Positions 52,450-62,215 are shown, counted from the first letter of the stretch. The stretch: DNA of 64,000 bases from Microbacterium helvum (GCF_014779795.1 NZ_JACXZS010000003.1:248001-312000); one strand, 5' to 3'. Notes: a model not told the origin generated them from the sequence alone. Program-made: numbers and translations.

Positions 52450-52455
52450 TAGACT
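52450..52455 (+). promoter_or_regulatory. Leaderless -10 element of hpt (TAGACT)
   Basis: TANNNT hexamer ending 6 nt before ATG 52462; it lies just past the duplicated tilS tail. Confidence 0.6.
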
Positions 52456-52461
52456 CTCTGC

Positions 52462-53013
52462 ATGCGCGCGGCCGACGTTTCCAGCGACATCACCGAAGTC
52501 CTCGTCACGGAGGAGCAGGTCCGAGCAAAGCTCGACGAGATCGCGGTGCAGGTCGCCGCGGATTACGAGGGCAAGGATCTGCTGCTCGTGGGAGTCCTCA
52601 AGGGGGCGGTCATGGTCATGGCCGACTTCTCGCGGTCTCTCAAGAAGCACGTCACGATGGACTGGATGGCGGTGTCGTCGTACGGCGCCGGCACGAAGTC
52701 CAGCGGTGTCGTGCAGATCCGCAAGGACCTCGACACCGACATCCTCGGCAAGCACGTCCTCATCGTCGAGGACATCATCGACTCGGGCCTCACCCTGAGC
52801 TGGCTGCTGGAGAACTTCGAGGCTCGCGGTGCGGCATCCGTCGAGGTCTTCGCGCTGCTGCGCAAGCCCGAGGCCGCCAAGGTCGAGGTGCACTGCAAGT
52901 ACGTCGGGTTCGACATCCCGCCGGAGTTCGTCGTCGGCTACGGCCTGGACTACGCCGAGAAGTACCGCAACCTGCGCGATGTCGCGGTGCTCGCGCCGCA
53001 CGTCTACAGCTGA
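52462..53013 (+). CDS. hpt: Hypoxanthine phosphoribosyltransferase
   Basis: Purine salvage enzyme making IMP/GMP from hypoxanthine/guanine and PRPP. 183 residues; PRPP motif VLIVEDIIDSGLTL, pyrophosphate loop LKGAVMVMADF, and the base-binding end GLDYAEKYRNLRDVAVL. The tilS-hpt-ftsH order is conserved in Gram-positive bacteria; here a lipoprotein gene on the other strand is inserted before ftsH. Confidence 0.97.
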   Translation: MRAADVSSDITEVLVTEEQVRAKLDEIAVQVAADYEGKDLLLVGVLKGAVMVMADFSRSLKKHVTMDWMAVSSYGAGTKSSGVVQIRKDLDTDILGKHVLIVEDIIDSGLTLSWLLENFEARGAASVEVFALLRKPEAAKVEVHCKYVGFDIPPEFVVGYGLDYAEKYRNLRDVAVLAPHVYS

Positions 53014-53016
53014 CCG

Positions 53017-54045
53017 TCATCCGGCGAGCAGGTCGATGAGGCCCGGCGGGGCCGCGAACGTCGAGATGTAGTCCACGATGAGCCGGCGGCAGCCGTCCAG
53101 CTCGACGGTGATCGGCGCCGCACCGCCGCCTGCGTCGAGCACGACGAGCGAGCCGGGCACGTCGTCGCAGGGCGCCGGCAGAGGTTCGGCCGAGGCGGCA
53201 GCGTCGAGCACGGCCCGCGTCTCGGCGGCGTCGAGCTCGCGCGTCCCGGTGAACCACGCCGTCCCTTCGGACTTGATGGTCACCCATGTCGTGGCGCCCG
53301 GCGCCGGTGTCGTGGCGGGGTTGGCCGCCTCGTCCGTGGAGTACGCGCAGAGCCGGAGCGAGTCGACCTCGCCCGGCGCCGGCACCCTCGGTGCGGCCCA
53401 GGGGATGGTCTGGATGCCGTCGCCCGACGGCGAGGGCTGGGGAGCGGGGCCCGCTTCGAGGTCTTCCGCGGGCGCGAGCCGCAGCGGCCGCGCGGCCCAC
53501 GTCGGCGGGCATCCCGATTCGAGGGCTTCGCGCGGCTGCGCCAGCGTGCGCTGCTCCTCGTCGGTGCGCACCACGGTGAGCCCGGCGATCGCCTCGGCGA
53601 CCAGGTCGACCTTCGGCTGGCCGCAGCCGTCGACCGGTATGCGGACGAGGATGCCTCGGCCGCCGGCATCCGTCAGCCAGATCTGTGGCGCGATCGTGGC
53701 GATCGCTGCGCAGGGGCCGAGGGAGCGTGCGTCGTCCGGCGTCGCCGGCACGGCCAGGAGGGGCGCCAGGTCGCCCTCGAGTCGCTCACGGGCGACGACC
53801 GACCAGATGCCCTGGTCGTCCTCGGCGGAATGGAACGGCAGGCAGCGCACCGCGGCGACGGGCTCGAAGCCGTCGGGGATGCGCCCGGCGTCGACGTCGG
53901 GGACGCCGGTCAGCGGGTCCGAGCCCGCACACGAGATCTCGTCGACGATGTCGGACGGGGCGAGCGCCGCGGGCACCGAGGCGCACCCGGTCAGCACGGC
54001 CATGGCCGCGATCAGGACGACGAGGGTGCGGCGGATGCGGGGCAC
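53017..54045 (-). CDS. Putative lipoprotein of unknown function
   Basis: 342 residues from GTG 54045, which has GAGGAGG 7 nt upstream. Signal with lipobox VLTGC (Cys about residue 20). The mature protein has regularly spaced cysteines (ISCAGS, VRCLPF, GPCAA, DGCGQ, ESGCPP, RLCAY, APCDD, DGCRR), about eight in all, and seems to hold two related beta-rich halves joined by a Pro-rich linker (PSPSGDGIQ). I do not recognise a family. The stop is 3 bp from the end of hpt (convergent). Confidence 0.75.
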   Translation of the reverse strand: MPRIRRTLVVLIAAMAVLTGCASVPAALAPSDIVDEISCAGSDPLTGVPDVDAGRIPDGFEPVAAVRCLPFHSAEDDQGIWSVVARERLEGDLAPLLAVPATPDDARSLGPCAAIATIAPQIWLTDAGGRGILVRIPVDGCGQPKVDLVAEAIAGLTVVRTDEEQRTLAQPREALESGCPPTWAARPLRLAPAEDLEAGPAPQPSPSGDGIQTIPWAAPRVPAPGEVDSLRLCAYSTDEAANPATTPAPGATTWVTIKSEGTAWFTGTRELDAAETRAVLDAAASAEPLPAPCDDVPGSLVVLDAGGGAAPITVELDGCRRLIVDYISTFAAPPGLIDLLAG

Positions 54046-54229
54046 GGAGTCCTCCTCGACGTGTCTCGTGCGACGCTTCACCACAAACTACCGGACGCCG
54101 GGGATTACGCCCGGGGCGAATGCACAGACGGCGCCTAGGAAGCCCGCTGTACCCTGAAACAACCGTCGACGGGGGTATTCGGTCCCGCGACGGGTCGTCG
54201 ACGAAAGGGATCGGGCTCGGGCCCGCACC

Positions 54230-56236
54230 ATGGACTTCAAGAAGATCACTCGCAACCCGCTCTTCTACGTCCTGCTGATCGGGGTCTTCCTCATCGTGGG
54301 GTTCTCGCTCATCTCGAGCCTGAACGGCGCGAAGCAGATCTCGACCCAGGAGGGTCTCGAGCTGCTCAAGGGCGACACCGTCACCGAGGTGGTCAACACC
54401 GACGGCGACCAGCGTGTCGACATGAAGCTCTCGAAGGACTACGAGGGCGCCAGCGACGTCCAGTTCTACTACGTGACCGCCCGCGCCGATGAGGTGGTCG
54501 ACGCGATCAATGCCGCCGACCCCAAGGACGGCTTCAACGACGAGGTGCCGCGCGCCACGTGGTTCGACGGCTTCCTGTCGCTGCTGCTGCCGATGCTGCT
54601 GCTGGGTCTGCTGTTCTGGTTCCTGCTGTCCAGCGCCCAGGGCGGCGGCAGCAAGGTCATGCAGTTCGGCAAGTCCCGCGCGAAGCTCGTGACCAAGGAG
54701 ATGCCGCAGGTCACCTTCCAGGACGTCGCCGGCTCCGACGAGGCGATCGAAGAGCTCGAAGAGATCAAGGACTTCCTGAAGGATCCGTCGAAGTTCCAGG
54801 CGGTCGGCGCCCGCATCCCGAAGGGCGTGCTGCTGTACGGCCCTCCCGGTACGGGCAAGACCCTGCTCGCGCGCGCCGTCGCCGGCGAGGCGGGCGTGCC
54901 GTTCTACTCGATCTCGGGCTCGGACTTCGTCGAGATGTTCGTGGGTGTCGGCGCCAGCCGCGTGCGCGACCTGTTCAACAACGCCAAGGACAACGCGCCG
55001 GCGATCATCTTCATCGACGAGATCGACGCGGTGGGCCGCCACCGCGGTGCCGGTCTCGGCGGCGGTCACGACGAGCGCGAGCAGACGCTCAACCAGATGC
55101 TCGTCGAGATGGACGGCTTCGACCCGAAGGCGAACGTCATCGTCATCGCGGCGACCAACCGCCCTGACATCCTCGACCCGGCGCTGCTGCGCCCGGGCCG
55201 CTTCGACCGTCAGATCGGCGTGGACGCGCCCGACCTCAAGGGCCGCCAGAAGATCCTCGAGGTGCACGGTCGCGGCAAGCCGCTCGCCGACGGCGTCGAC
55301 CTCGAGGTGGTCGCGCGCAAGACGCCGGGCTTCACCGGTGCCGACCTCGCGAACGTGCTGAACGAGGCCGCGCTGCTGACGGCCCGCTCGAACGCTCAGC
55401 TGATCGACAACCGCGCCCTCGACGAGGCCATCGACCGCGTGATCGCCGGCCCGCAGCGCCGCACCCGCGTGATGAAGGACAAAGAGAAGCTCATCACGGC
55501 CTACCACGAGGGCGGCCACGCGCTCGCGGCGGCGGCGATGAACCACACCGACCCCGTCACGAAGATCACGATCCTGCCGCGCGGCAAGGCCCTCGGCTAC
55601 ACGATGGTGCTTCCGCTGGACGACAAGTACTCGGTCACCCGCAACGAGCTGCAGGACCAGCTGACGTACGCGATGGGCGGCCGCGTCGCCGAAGAGATCG
55701 TGTTCCACGACCCCACCACCGGCGCGTCGAACGACATCGAGAAGGCGACGAGCATCGCCCGCAAGATGGTCACCGAGTACGGCATGACCGGCGACATCGG
55801 TCCGGTCAAGCTGGGCCAGTCCTCGGGCGAGGTCTTCATGGGCCGCGACATGGGTCACGGCCGCGACTTCTCGGAGCGGATCGCCGAGCGCGTCGACTCG
55901 CAGGTGCGTGAGCTGATCGAGCAGGCGCACAACGAGGCGTACGAGGTCATCAACGCCAACCGCGGAATCCTCGACAAGCTGGCGCTCGCGCTGCTGGAGA
56001 AGGAGACGCTCGACCACCTGGAGCTCGCCGAGATCTTCAAGGACGTCAAGCGCCTTCCGCCGCGTCCGCAGTGGCTGTCGAGCGAGCAGCGCCCGGTCTC
56101 GGAGCTGCCCCCGGTCGAGGTGCCGCAGCGTCGCGACGAGGCAGGACTCGCGGCGAGCGTCGAGGCCGAGCAGGCGACGGCCGAGAAGGCCGCCAAGCGC
56201 CGTCCGTCCGGGCAGGCGCGTCCTGCGACAGCCTGA
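54230..56236 (+). CDS. ftsH: ATP-dependent zinc metalloprotease FtsH
   Basis: Membrane-bound AAA protease, 668 residues, hexameric. Two membrane helices (about 10-30 and 105-128) flank an external domain; AAA module with Walker A GPPGTGKT (204-211), Walker B IIFIDEID and the SRH region [21 protein letters not shown]; zinc site HEGGH at about 426. The C-terminal 40 residues are Ala/Glu/Lys-rich. It degrades membrane and regulatory proteins. The region 54046-54229 upstream holds promoters for this gene and the divergent lipoprotein; folE follows 9 bp after the stop. Confidence 0.97.
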   Translation: MDFKKITRNPLFYVLLIGVFLIVGFSLISSLNGAKQISTQEGLELLKGDTVTEVVNTDGDQRVDMKLSKDYEGASDVQFYYVTARADEVVDAINAADPKDGFNDEVPRATWFDGFLSLLLPMLLLGLLFWFLLSSAQGGGSKVMQFGKSRAKLVTKEMPQVTFQDVAGSDEAIEELEEIKDFLKDPSKFQAVGARIPKGVLLYGPPGTGKTLLARAVAGEAGVPFYSISGSDFVEMFVGVGASRVRDLFNNAKDNAPAIIFIDEIDAVGRHRGAGLGGGHDEREQTLNQMLVEMDGFDPKANVIVIAATNRPDILDPALLRPGRFDRQIGVDAPDLKGRQKILEVHGRGKPLADGVDLEVVARKTPGFTGADLANVLNEAALLTARSNAQLIDNRALDEAIDRVIAGPQRRTRVMKDKEKLITAYHEGGHALAAAAMNHTDPVTKITILPRGKALGYTMVLPLDDKYSVTRNELQDQLTYAMGGRVAEEIVFHDPTTGASNDIEKATSIARKMVTEYGMTGDIGPVKLGQSSGEVFMGRDMGHGRDFSERIAERVDSQVRELIEQAHNEAYEVINANRGILDKLALALLEKETLDHLELAEIFKDVKRLPPRPQWLSSEQRPVSELPPVEVPQRRDEAGLAASVEAEQATAEKAAKRRPSGQARPATA

Positions 56237-56245
56237 GGCGCGGCT

Positions 56246-56833
56246 GTGGCCGTCGACCGTGAACGTGTCGCCGCTCTCGTCCGCGAACTGCTCGAGGCGA
56301 TCGGCGAGGATCCCGAGCGCCCGGGGCTGAAGCAGACCCCGGAGCGCGTCGCCGATGCGTACGCCGAGTTCTTCGCGGGAGTGGGTGCGGATCCCGCCGC
56401 TCCGCTCGCGCACACGATCTCGGTCTCGCGAGGGCCCGCGCCCGACACGCTGCCGTCGGGCGCCGTGATCCTGCGCGATGTGCTCTTCCGCTCCGTGTGC
56501 GAGCATCACCTGCTGCCCTTCCGCGGTCACGCGCACCTCGCGTATCTGCCGGGCGAGCAGGTCGTGGGGCTGGGCGCGCTTCCCAAGGTCGTCGAGATCC
56601 TGTCGTCGCGCCCTCAGGTGCAGGAGCGCCTGGGCGAGCAGATCGCCGACGTGATCGCCGGGTCCCTCGACGCCCGCGGCGTGCTCGTGGTCCTCGACGC
56701 GACGCACGAGTGCGTCACGATGCGGGGCGGGCGCCAGACGGATGCCTCGACCGTGACGATCGCGGCGCGCGGCGAGTTCGCCGAACCAGCCGCGCGGGCA
56801 GAGATCGTGGCGCTGATCGGGGCGGCACGATGA
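56246..56833 (+). CDS. folE: GTP cyclohydrolase I
   Basis: First step of folate synthesis, GTP to dihydroneopterin triphosphate. 195 residues; zinc ligands in VCEHHLLPF (Cys and His) and HECVTMRG (Cys); GEQVVGLGALPKVVEI and QERLGEQIAD are conserved. GTG start 9 bp after ftsH. First gene of the fol operon. An intergenic repeat (56846-56874) separates it from folP. Confidence 0.97.
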   Translation: MAVDRERVAALVRELLEAIGEDPERPGLKQTPERVADAYAEFFAGVGADPAAPLAHTISVSRGPAPDTLPSGAVILRDVLFRSVCEHHLLPFRGHAHLAYLPGEQVVGLGALPKVVEILSSRPQVQERLGEQIADVIAGSLDARGVLVVLDATHECVTMRGGRQTDASTVTIAARGEFAEPAARAEIVALIGAAR

Positions 56834-56845
56834 ACCGCGATCGGC

Positions 56846-56874
56846 CGTTGAGCGAGCGAAGCGAGACGAAACGC
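56846..56874 (+). repeat. Single copy of the CGTTGAGCG...GACGAAACG repeat inside the fol operon
   Basis: CGTTGAGCGAGCGAAGCGAG then ACGAAACGC in the 70-bp folE-folP gap; the only interruption in an otherwise overlapping operon. Confidence 0.85.
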
Positions 56875-56903
56875 CTCGGATGCACGAGCGACCCGGGGCG
56901 CCG

Positions 56904-57737
56904 ATGACGCTCATCATGGGGATCGTGAACGTCACGCCCGACTCGTTCAGCGACGGCGGACGCTACGTCGATCCCGACGACGCCGTCGCGCACGGGCTGC
57001 TGCTGCGCGCGCAGGGAGCGGACGTCCTCGACGTGGGCGGCGAGTCGACCCGGCCCGGCGCCGATCGCGTCGATCCCCGCGTCGAGCAGGAGCGCGTCCT
57101 GCCGGTCGTGCAGGCGCTCGCCGAGGCCGGCATCCCGGTGAGCATCGACACCATGAACGCGTCGACCGCGGTGCTGGCCGTCGAGGCCGGTGCGCGGATC
57201 GTCAACGACGTCTCGGGCGGCCTCGCCGACCCCGACATGCTCGCCGCGATCGCGCCCACCGCGGCCGATGTCGCGATCGGGCACTGGCGCGGACACTCGA
57301 CCGACATGTACGCCCGCGCCGAGTATGGCGACGTCGTCGGCGAGGTGATCGCCGAACTGCGCGAACGGGTCGAGGTGGCGGCATCCCTCGGCATCGCGCC
57401 GTCGCGCGTGATCCTCGACCCCGGTGTCGGCTTCGGCAAGCGCGGCGACCAGAACTGGGCCGTGCTGCGCGGGCTCGACCGCCTCGTCGGACCGGGTTCG
57501 CGGGTGCTGGTCGGCACGAGCCGCAAGCGGTTCCTCGCCGAGGCCCTCGACGACGAGCCCGCCGAGGTCGACGAGGCGCGCCGAGACGTCGCGACCGCGG
57601 TGACCAGCGTGCTGGCGGCGCAGGCCGGCGCGTGGGCGGTGCGCGTGCACGATGTCGCAGGTACGCGCGATGCTCTCACAGTGGCGCGCAGCTGGGAGGA
57701 GGGAGCCGCATGGGTCCGCTCGACGAGATCACGCTGA
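56904..57737 (+). CDS. folP: Dihydropteroate synthase
   Basis: Joins p-aminobenzoate to the pterin pyrophosphate; target of sulfonamides. 277 residues, TIM barrel: GIVNVTPDSFSDGG, DVGGESTRPGA, SIDTMNAS, ARIVNDVSGG, ILDPGVGFGK and VGTSRKRFL. ATG 56904 fits the family start; ATG 56880 would add eight residues and touches the repeat. Overlaps folB by 28 bp. Confidence 0.97.
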   Translation: MTLIMGIVNVTPDSFSDGGRYVDPDDAVAHGLLLRAQGADVLDVGGESTRPGADRVDPRVEQERVLPVVQALAEAGIPVSIDTMNASTAVLAVEAGARIVNDVSGGLADPDMLAAIAPTAADVAIGHWRGHSTDMYARAEYGDVVGEVIAELRERVEVAASLGIAPSRVILDPGVGFGKRGDQNWAVLRGLDRLVGPGSRVLVGTSRKRFLAEALDDEPAEVDEARRDVATAVTSVLAAQAGAWAVRVHDVAGTRDALTVARSWEEGAAWVRSTRSR

Positions 57738-58093
57738 CCGGCGTCCGGGCGTTCGGCCATCACGGCGTGTTCGCCGATGAGCGTCGTGACGGCCAGGAGT
57801 TCGTCGTCGATGTCAGCCTGTACGTCGACACGGCGGCGGCTGCGGCATCCGACGACGTCGCCGACACCGTGCACTACGGCGAGGTCGCGGAGCGCGTCGT
57901 GGAGCTCGTCGGACGCGATCCTCTGAACCTCATCGAGGGCGTGGCCGCGCGCATCGCCGACGATCTGCTGCAGCACCGCCTGGTGCACGTCGCCAGGGTC
58001 ACGATCCACAAGCCGCACGCACCCATCACAGTGCCGTTCTCGGACGTGTCGGTCACGATCACACGCCGCAGGCTCGACGGGGCCGACGCGTGA
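57710..58093 (+). CDS. folB: Dihydroneopterin aldolase
   Basis: 127 residues, normal size. Family segments ITLTGVRAFGHHGVF, ERRDGQEFVVDV, DTVHYGEVAERV and ARVTIHKPHAPI are intact. It converts dihydroneopterin to hydroxymethyl-dihydropterin. Strong GGGAGGAGGG ribosome site within the folP end; GTGA overlap with folK. Confidence 0.96.
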   Translation: MGPLDEITLTGVRAFGHHGVFADERRDGQEFVVDVSLYVDTAAAAASDDVADTVHYGEVAERVVELVGRDPLNLIEGVAARIADDLLQHRLVHVARVTIHKPHAPITVPFSDVSVTITRRRLDGADA

Positions 58094-58644
58094 ACCGCCG
58101 GCTCGCACAGGGCTTCGACGGCGACGTCGAGCGCGACCCCCGGGCTCAGGTCGAGGCGGTCGTGGCGCTCGGCGCGAACCTCGGCGACCGTGCCGAGACG
58201 ATGGCCGCCGCGATCACCGACTTGGCACGCCTCCCGCTGGTGGATGCGGTGCGCGCATCCGAGCCGGTCGAGTCCGTCGCGCTCAAGCCCGAGGGGAGGG
58301 ATGCCGCGGCCCCCGCGTACCTGAACGCCGTGGCGGTGCTCACCACGCGCCTCGCGCCCTCGGTGCTGCTCGCGTACCTGCACGCGATCGAGCGCAGGCA
58401 CGGTCGCGTGCGCGGCGCCGAGCGCTCGGCGCTGGAGGCCGGGTGGGAGGACCGCACGCTCGACCTCGACCTCATCGCCTACGGCGATGTCGTGAGCGAC
58501 GACCCCCGCCTGCTGCTGCCGCACCCGCGTGCCGCGGAGCGCGACTTCGTGCTCGGGCCGTGGCTGGCTGTCGATCCCGACGCGGTGCTGCCCGGCGTGG
58601 GGCGCGTCGACGAGGCACTGCGCAGGCTGCAGGGGGAGCGATGA
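58090..58644 (+). CDS. folK: Hydroxymethyl-dihydropterin pyrophosphokinase
   Basis: 184 residues. VVALGANLGDR (pterin loop), YLNAVAVLTTRL, HAIERRHGRVR, DRTLDLDLIAYG (metal aspartates) and LPHPRAAERDFVL are all present. Supplies the substrate of folP. It has about 20 extra N-terminal residues before the fold; the GTG start overlaps the folB stop by 4 bp and the DUF3180 start overlaps its own stop. Confidence 0.96.
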   Translation: MNRRLAQGFDGDVERDPRAQVEAVVALGANLGDRAETMAAAITDLARLPLVDAVRASEPVESVALKPEGRDAAAPAYLNAVAVLTTRLAPSVLLAYLHAIERRHGRVRGAERSALEAGWEDRTLDLDLIAYGDVVSDDPRLLLPHPRAAERDFVLGPWLAVDPDAVLPGVGRVDEALRRLQGER

Positions 58645-59135
58645 AGCGCACCGGTGCGGGCGTGCTCATCGTCGCGGCGGTCCTGGGTCTCGCCGCGGGT
58701 TTCCTCGTCGACCAGGTGCTGACCTCGGCCGGCCGCTCGACGTTCACGCCGGCCGTCACGCTGCCGATCCTGCTGGTGCTGCTCGGCGCGGTCGTGATCG
58801 CGCTCGCGGTCCCCATCCGGCGGGCCACGCGCGGCACCTCGAAGGCGGCCGTCAACCCGTTCCGTGCGCTGCGGATCGCGATGCTCGCGAAGGCCTCCAG
58901 CATCGTCGGGGCAGCTATCGGCGGACTGGGCGGGGGACTGTGGATCTTCCTCGCGACGCGGCCTGTCACGCCGTCGATAGGCTCGTGGGGAACGGTGATC
59001 GCGACGACCGTGTGCGGCGCCGTGCTGGTGGCCGCCGGACTCGTCGCGGAGCACCTGTGCACCATCCGGAAGGACGACGATGACGAACAGCCCGGAGATG
59101 ATTCCGGACTCGAGCCGCGACTCAGGGACCACTGA
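58641..59135 (+). CDS. DUF3180 membrane protein
   Basis: 164 residues with four hydrophobic helices (about 5-25, 38-58, 85-108, 118-140) and an acidic tail. DUF3180 is regularly found directly after folK in actinobacteria; no function is known. 4-bp overlap with folK and 56-bp overlap with the next gene, so translation is coupled. Confidence 0.88.
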   Translation: MKRTGAGVLIVAAVLGLAAGFLVDQVLTSAGRSTFTPAVTLPILLVLLGAVVIALAVPIRRATRGTSKAAVNPFRALRIAMLAKASSIVGAAIGGLGGGLWIFLATRPVTPSIGSWGTVIATTVCGAVLVAAGLVAEHLCTIRKDDDDEQPGDDSGLEPRLRDH

Positions 59136-59709
59136 CACGCCTGGCGCGCCCAGCGGTGCCGCGGTGGGCGGTGGGGCGGCTGCGCCCGCGGAATCGTTCG
59201 ACCGGATCGCAGAGCCGACGTCCGAGAACCGTCTCGTGCTCGAGGGCGGGGTGTGGCACCAGATCTCGCCCAAGTACGTGACCGTGCAGCTCATCTCGCA
59301 CGGGTCGTTCCTCGCGATCGTGATCGCGGCGACGCTCGTGCTCACGCTGCTGCTGCATGTCGGCTGGTGGGCGTGGGCGGTCGGCGGCGTGCTTGCGGTG
59401 ATCCAGGTGTGGACGCTCGCGATCCTGCCGAGGCAGGCGCGCTCGATCGGGTACCGGCTGCGCGAGGACGACCTCGTGTTCCGCCGCGGCATCCTGTGGC
59501 AGCGGTTCGTCGCCGTGCCGTACGGCCGCATGCAGCTCATCGACATCACCCACGGTCCGCTCGACCGCGGGTTCGGCATCGCGCAGCTCAAGTTCGTGAC
59601 CGCCGCGGCGGCGACCGGCGTCGTGATCCCGGGGCTCGCCCAGTCGACGGCCGAGACTCTGCGCGATCACCTCATCGAGGTCGCCGAGAGCCGGCGCACG
59701 GGTCTATGA
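59080..59709 (+). CDS. Bacterial PH-domain (bPH2) membrane protein, YdbS-like
   Basis: 209 residues: a Gly/Ala-rich N-terminus (1-60), two membrane helices (about 70-115) and one bPH2 domain with GYRLREDDLVFRRGILW, VPYGRMQLIDITHGPLDRGFG and TAAAATGVVIPG. Pairs with the larger PH protein downstream (ATGA overlap), the same arrangement as ydbS-ydbT of Bacillus. The N-terminal start could be up to six codons later (ATG 59098). Confidence 0.88.
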   Translation: MTNSPEMIPDSSRDSGTTDTPGAPSGAAVGGGAAAPAESFDRIAEPTSENRLVLEGGVWHQISPKYVTVQLISHGSFLAIVIAATLVLTLLLHVGWWAWAVGGVLAVIQVWTLAILPRQARSIGYRLREDDLVFRRGILWQRFVAVPYGRMQLIDITHGPLDRGFGIAQLKFVTAAAATGVVIPGLAQSTAETLRDHLIEVAESRRTGL

Positions 59710-61505
59710 CCACGGTTCCCGACTCCGCCGGCGGGCCCGCCGCGCCGCCGCCGCAGCTGGTGCGCTCGCCGCTCAGCGACGGCGAATGGCACCGGCTCCA
59801 CCCGCTCACGCCCCTGCTGCGCGGCGGTCTGTTCCTGCTCGTCGTGATCGGCATCGTGTTCTCGAACCTGCGCGACCGGCTGCTCTACATCTTCCTGCCG
59901 TGGCTGGCGCCCGGCGTCGGCGACGAGGTCGTCGAGTGGGAGGAGATGGGCGGAGACCCGGTCGACTTCGTCATCGCGAACAACCTGTACGTGCTGGCCG
60001 CAGTGGCGGTGCTGGCCGTGCTGATCATCCTGGTGGCGGTGTTCTACACGTCCTGGCGGTTCCACACGTTCCGCATCACCGAGGACGACGTCGAGGTGCG
60101 CAGCGGCATCCTGTTCCGCACGCAGCGGCGGGCGCCGCTGGACCGTGTGCAGGGGGTGAACCTCACGCGCCCGATGATCGCCCGGCTGCTCGGCATGGCC
60201 AAGCTCGAGGTCGTCGGTGCCGGCATGTCGGCGAACGTCAAGCTCGAGTACCTCTCGACCGCGAACGCCGAGGCGGTGCGCGCCGACATCCTGCGTCTCG
60301 CCTCGGGTCGCCGGCTGGCTGATGAGGCTGCCCCGGTCGGCGCGCGTCCGGCGAGCCGCACCGCCGCGTTGGGGCTCACCGTCAGTCGCGAGCTCACCGG
60401 CATCCTCGAGGGGCCTGAGGCGCCCGTCGCCGAACCCGAGTCGGTCGTGCACATCCCGCTCGGCCGGCTCGTGGCATCCCACGTCCTCAGCATGTCGACG
60501 GTGGGTCTGCTCTTCGCGATCGTCGCGATCGTCGTCGGCGTCACGCAGGGAGTCACGTGGCTGCTGTTCGGCTTCGTGCCCGCGATCATCGGCTTCGGCG
60601 CGTACTGGGTCCGCTCGATCTTCAAGTCGCTGCGGTACTCGATCGCGCCGACGCCCGACGGGGTGCGCATCACGTACGGGCTCACGACGACGATCACCGA
60701 GATCCTCCCGCCGGGGCGCGTGCACGCCGTCGAGGTCACGCAGCCGATCCTGTGGCGCCCGGCAGGGTGGTGGACGATCCGCATCAACCGGCTCACCGGG
60801 CGCAGTGCATCCGACGGCAGCAACGACGACTTCACGACGGTGCTGCCCGTCGGCACGGTGGTCGACGTCGAGCGGGTGCTGCGGCTCGTTCAGCCGGCGA
60901 TGACCGACGACGAGCGGGCGCTCGTGGTCGAGCAGGGCATGTTCGGCCCGCGGGAGGGCGACACGTTCGTCAACACACCGCGTCGCGCGTGGTGGATCCG
61001 GCCGCTGTCGTACCGGCGCAACGGCTTCCTGCTGACCGAGGACGAGCTGCTCATGCGGCGCGGCGTGGTGTGGCGCAAGATCGTGGTCCTGCCGCTGGCG
61101 CGGCTGCAGAGCTTCGGCCTGTACCAGGGCCCCCTCGATCGCCTCACGCGCGTGACCAACGGGCGCGCGCACGTCGTGCAAGGCCCGGTCACGCCTTTCC
61201 TCGCGGCGATCGACCGCGACGTCGCCTTGCAGCTGTTCGATGATGTGGCACGTGCATCGGTGCGGGCGGCGCAGTCCGACCGCACGCACCGCTGGGCGCA
61301 GGACGAGATGGATGCCGGCGTCCCGGCGCCCCCGGCGGCCTCGGTGCTCGCGCCCGTGCCCACGCCCCCGGCGTCGGCCGGCGCGCCCGCGGAGCCGCGC
61401 GTGCCGGAATCGAGTGCGACCGAGCTGCGTGTGCCGGAGGCGGGCGCCGCGGATCTGCCGGATGCGCCGACGCGACCGGCCGATCGTGAGGAGGACGGCG
61501 CATGA
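59706..61505 (+). CDS. Multi-bPH2-domain membrane protein, YdbT-like
   Basis: 599 residues with three bPH2 domains alternating with membrane-helix pairs: FRITEDDVEVRSGILFRTQ (about 120), YSIAPTPDGVRITYGLTTT (about 320) and RNGFLLTEDELLMRRGVVW (about 440). Each repeats the R-x-G-I/V-L/V pattern. A Pro/Ala-rich tail (from ~530) follows. In Bacillus the ydbST pair is reported to give resistance to an antimicrobial peptide; here the role is open. Linked by 4-bp overlaps to genes on both sides. Confidence 0.9.
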   Translation: MTTVPDSAGGPAAPPPQLVRSPLSDGEWHRLHPLTPLLRGGLFLLVVIGIVFSNLRDRLLYIFLPWLAPGVGDEVVEWEEMGGDPVDFVIANNLYVLAAVAVLAVLIILVAVFYTSWRFHTFRITEDDVEVRSGILFRTQRRAPLDRVQGVNLTRPMIARLLGMAKLEVVGAGMSANVKLEYLSTANAEAVRADILRLASGRRLADEAAPVGARPASRTAALGLTVSRELTGILEGPEAPVAEPESVVHIPLGRLVASHVLSMSTVGLLFAIVAIVVGVTQGVTWLLFGFVPAIIGFGAYWVRSIFKSLRYSIAPTPDGVRITYGLTTTITEILPPGRVHAVEVTQPILWRPAGWWTIRINRLTGRSASDGSNDDFTTVLPVGTVVDVERVLRLVQPAMTDDERALVVEQGMFGPREGDTFVNTPRRAWWIRPLSYRRNGFLLTEDELLMRRGVVWRKIVVLPLARLQSFGLYQGPLDRLTRVTNGRAHVVQGPVTPFLAAIDRDVALQLFDDVARASVRAAQSDRTHRWAQDEMDAGVPAPPAASVLAPVPTPPASAGAPAEPRVPESSATELRVPEAGAADLPDAPTRPADREEDGA

Positions 61506-62215
61506 CCCGTGACGGGCGTCTGGGCGTCGGCGTCATCGGCGCCGGCCGCGTGGGACCGGTGATCGGGGCGGCGCTCGCCGGCGCCGGCCACGCGCTGGTG
61601 GGCGTCACCGCCGGGTCGGATCCGGAGCGCGTCGAGGCGATCCTTCCGGGGGTCCCCGTGCTCGATGCCACCGAGGTCGCGCGTCGCAGCGAGCTCGTGA
61701 TCGTCGCGGTGCCGCATGACCAGCTCGAGGGTCTGGTGGCCGGTCTCGCGGAGGTGGGCGCCTGGCAGCCGGGCCAGCTCGTCCTGCACACCGACCCGGC
61801 GTGGGGGACCGGCATCCTCGCTCCCGCCGTCGCGAAAGGGGCGATCCCGCTCGCCGTGCACCCTGCGATCGAGTTCAGCGGCACCTCGATGGACTTCCGT
61901 GCGCTCGCGAGCGCGTACGCGGCAGTCACCGCACCCGGACCGGTGCTGCCGATCGCGCAGGCGCTGGCGGTAGAGCTCGGCTGCGAGCCCGTCGTCGTGG
62001 ACGAGTCCGCCCGCCCCGCATACGCCGAGGCGATCGCGACCGCACGCGACTTCTCGCGGTCGATCGTGCGGCAGGCGACCGCGCTGCTCGCCGAGGCCGG
62101 CGTTCCGCACCCTGGTGCGTACCTGTCGCAGCTGGCGCACACGACGATCGACCACGCGCTGAGCGAGGCCGGGTCGGGGCCGGCGGGCGATCCCGCCGCT
62201 ACGATCCAAGGATGA
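61502..62215 (+). CDS. DUF2520/Rossmann-like oxidoreductase
   Basis: 237 residues. The N-terminal NAD(P) loop VGVIGAGRVGPVIGAAL is followed by VIVAVPHDQLEGLV and a helical C-terminal domain (DUF2520) with HPAIEFSG. DUF2520 proteins look like ketopantoate reductases or pyrroline-carboxylate reductases; the direct coupling (ATGA) to the PanC homologue suggests a role in making or reducing a 2-hydroxy acid for it. No activity is established by sequence alone. Confidence 0.88.
   Translation: MTRDGRLGVGVIGAGRVGPVIGAALAGAGHALVGVTAGSDPERVEAILPGVPVLDATEVARRSELVIVAVPHDQLEGLVAGLAEVGAWQPGQLVLHTDPAWGTGILAPAVAKGAIPLAVHPAIEFSGTSMDFRALASAYAAVTAPGPVLPIAQALAVELGCEPVVVDESARPAYAEAIATARDFSRSIVRQATALLAEAGVPHPGAYLSQLAHTTIDHALSEAGSGPAGDPAATIQG
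62200..62205 (+). promoter_or_regulatory. Possible internal leaderless -10 of panC (TACGAT)
   Basis: TANNNT hexamer ending 6 nt before ATG 62212, within the end of the DUF2520 gene; it would allow separate expression. Confidence 0.4.

Noticed and set aside
53786..56935. Long minus-strand frame opposite ftsH and folE
   Set aside because: Same shadow effect; the product lacks any domain pattern while ftsH and folE are unmistakable.
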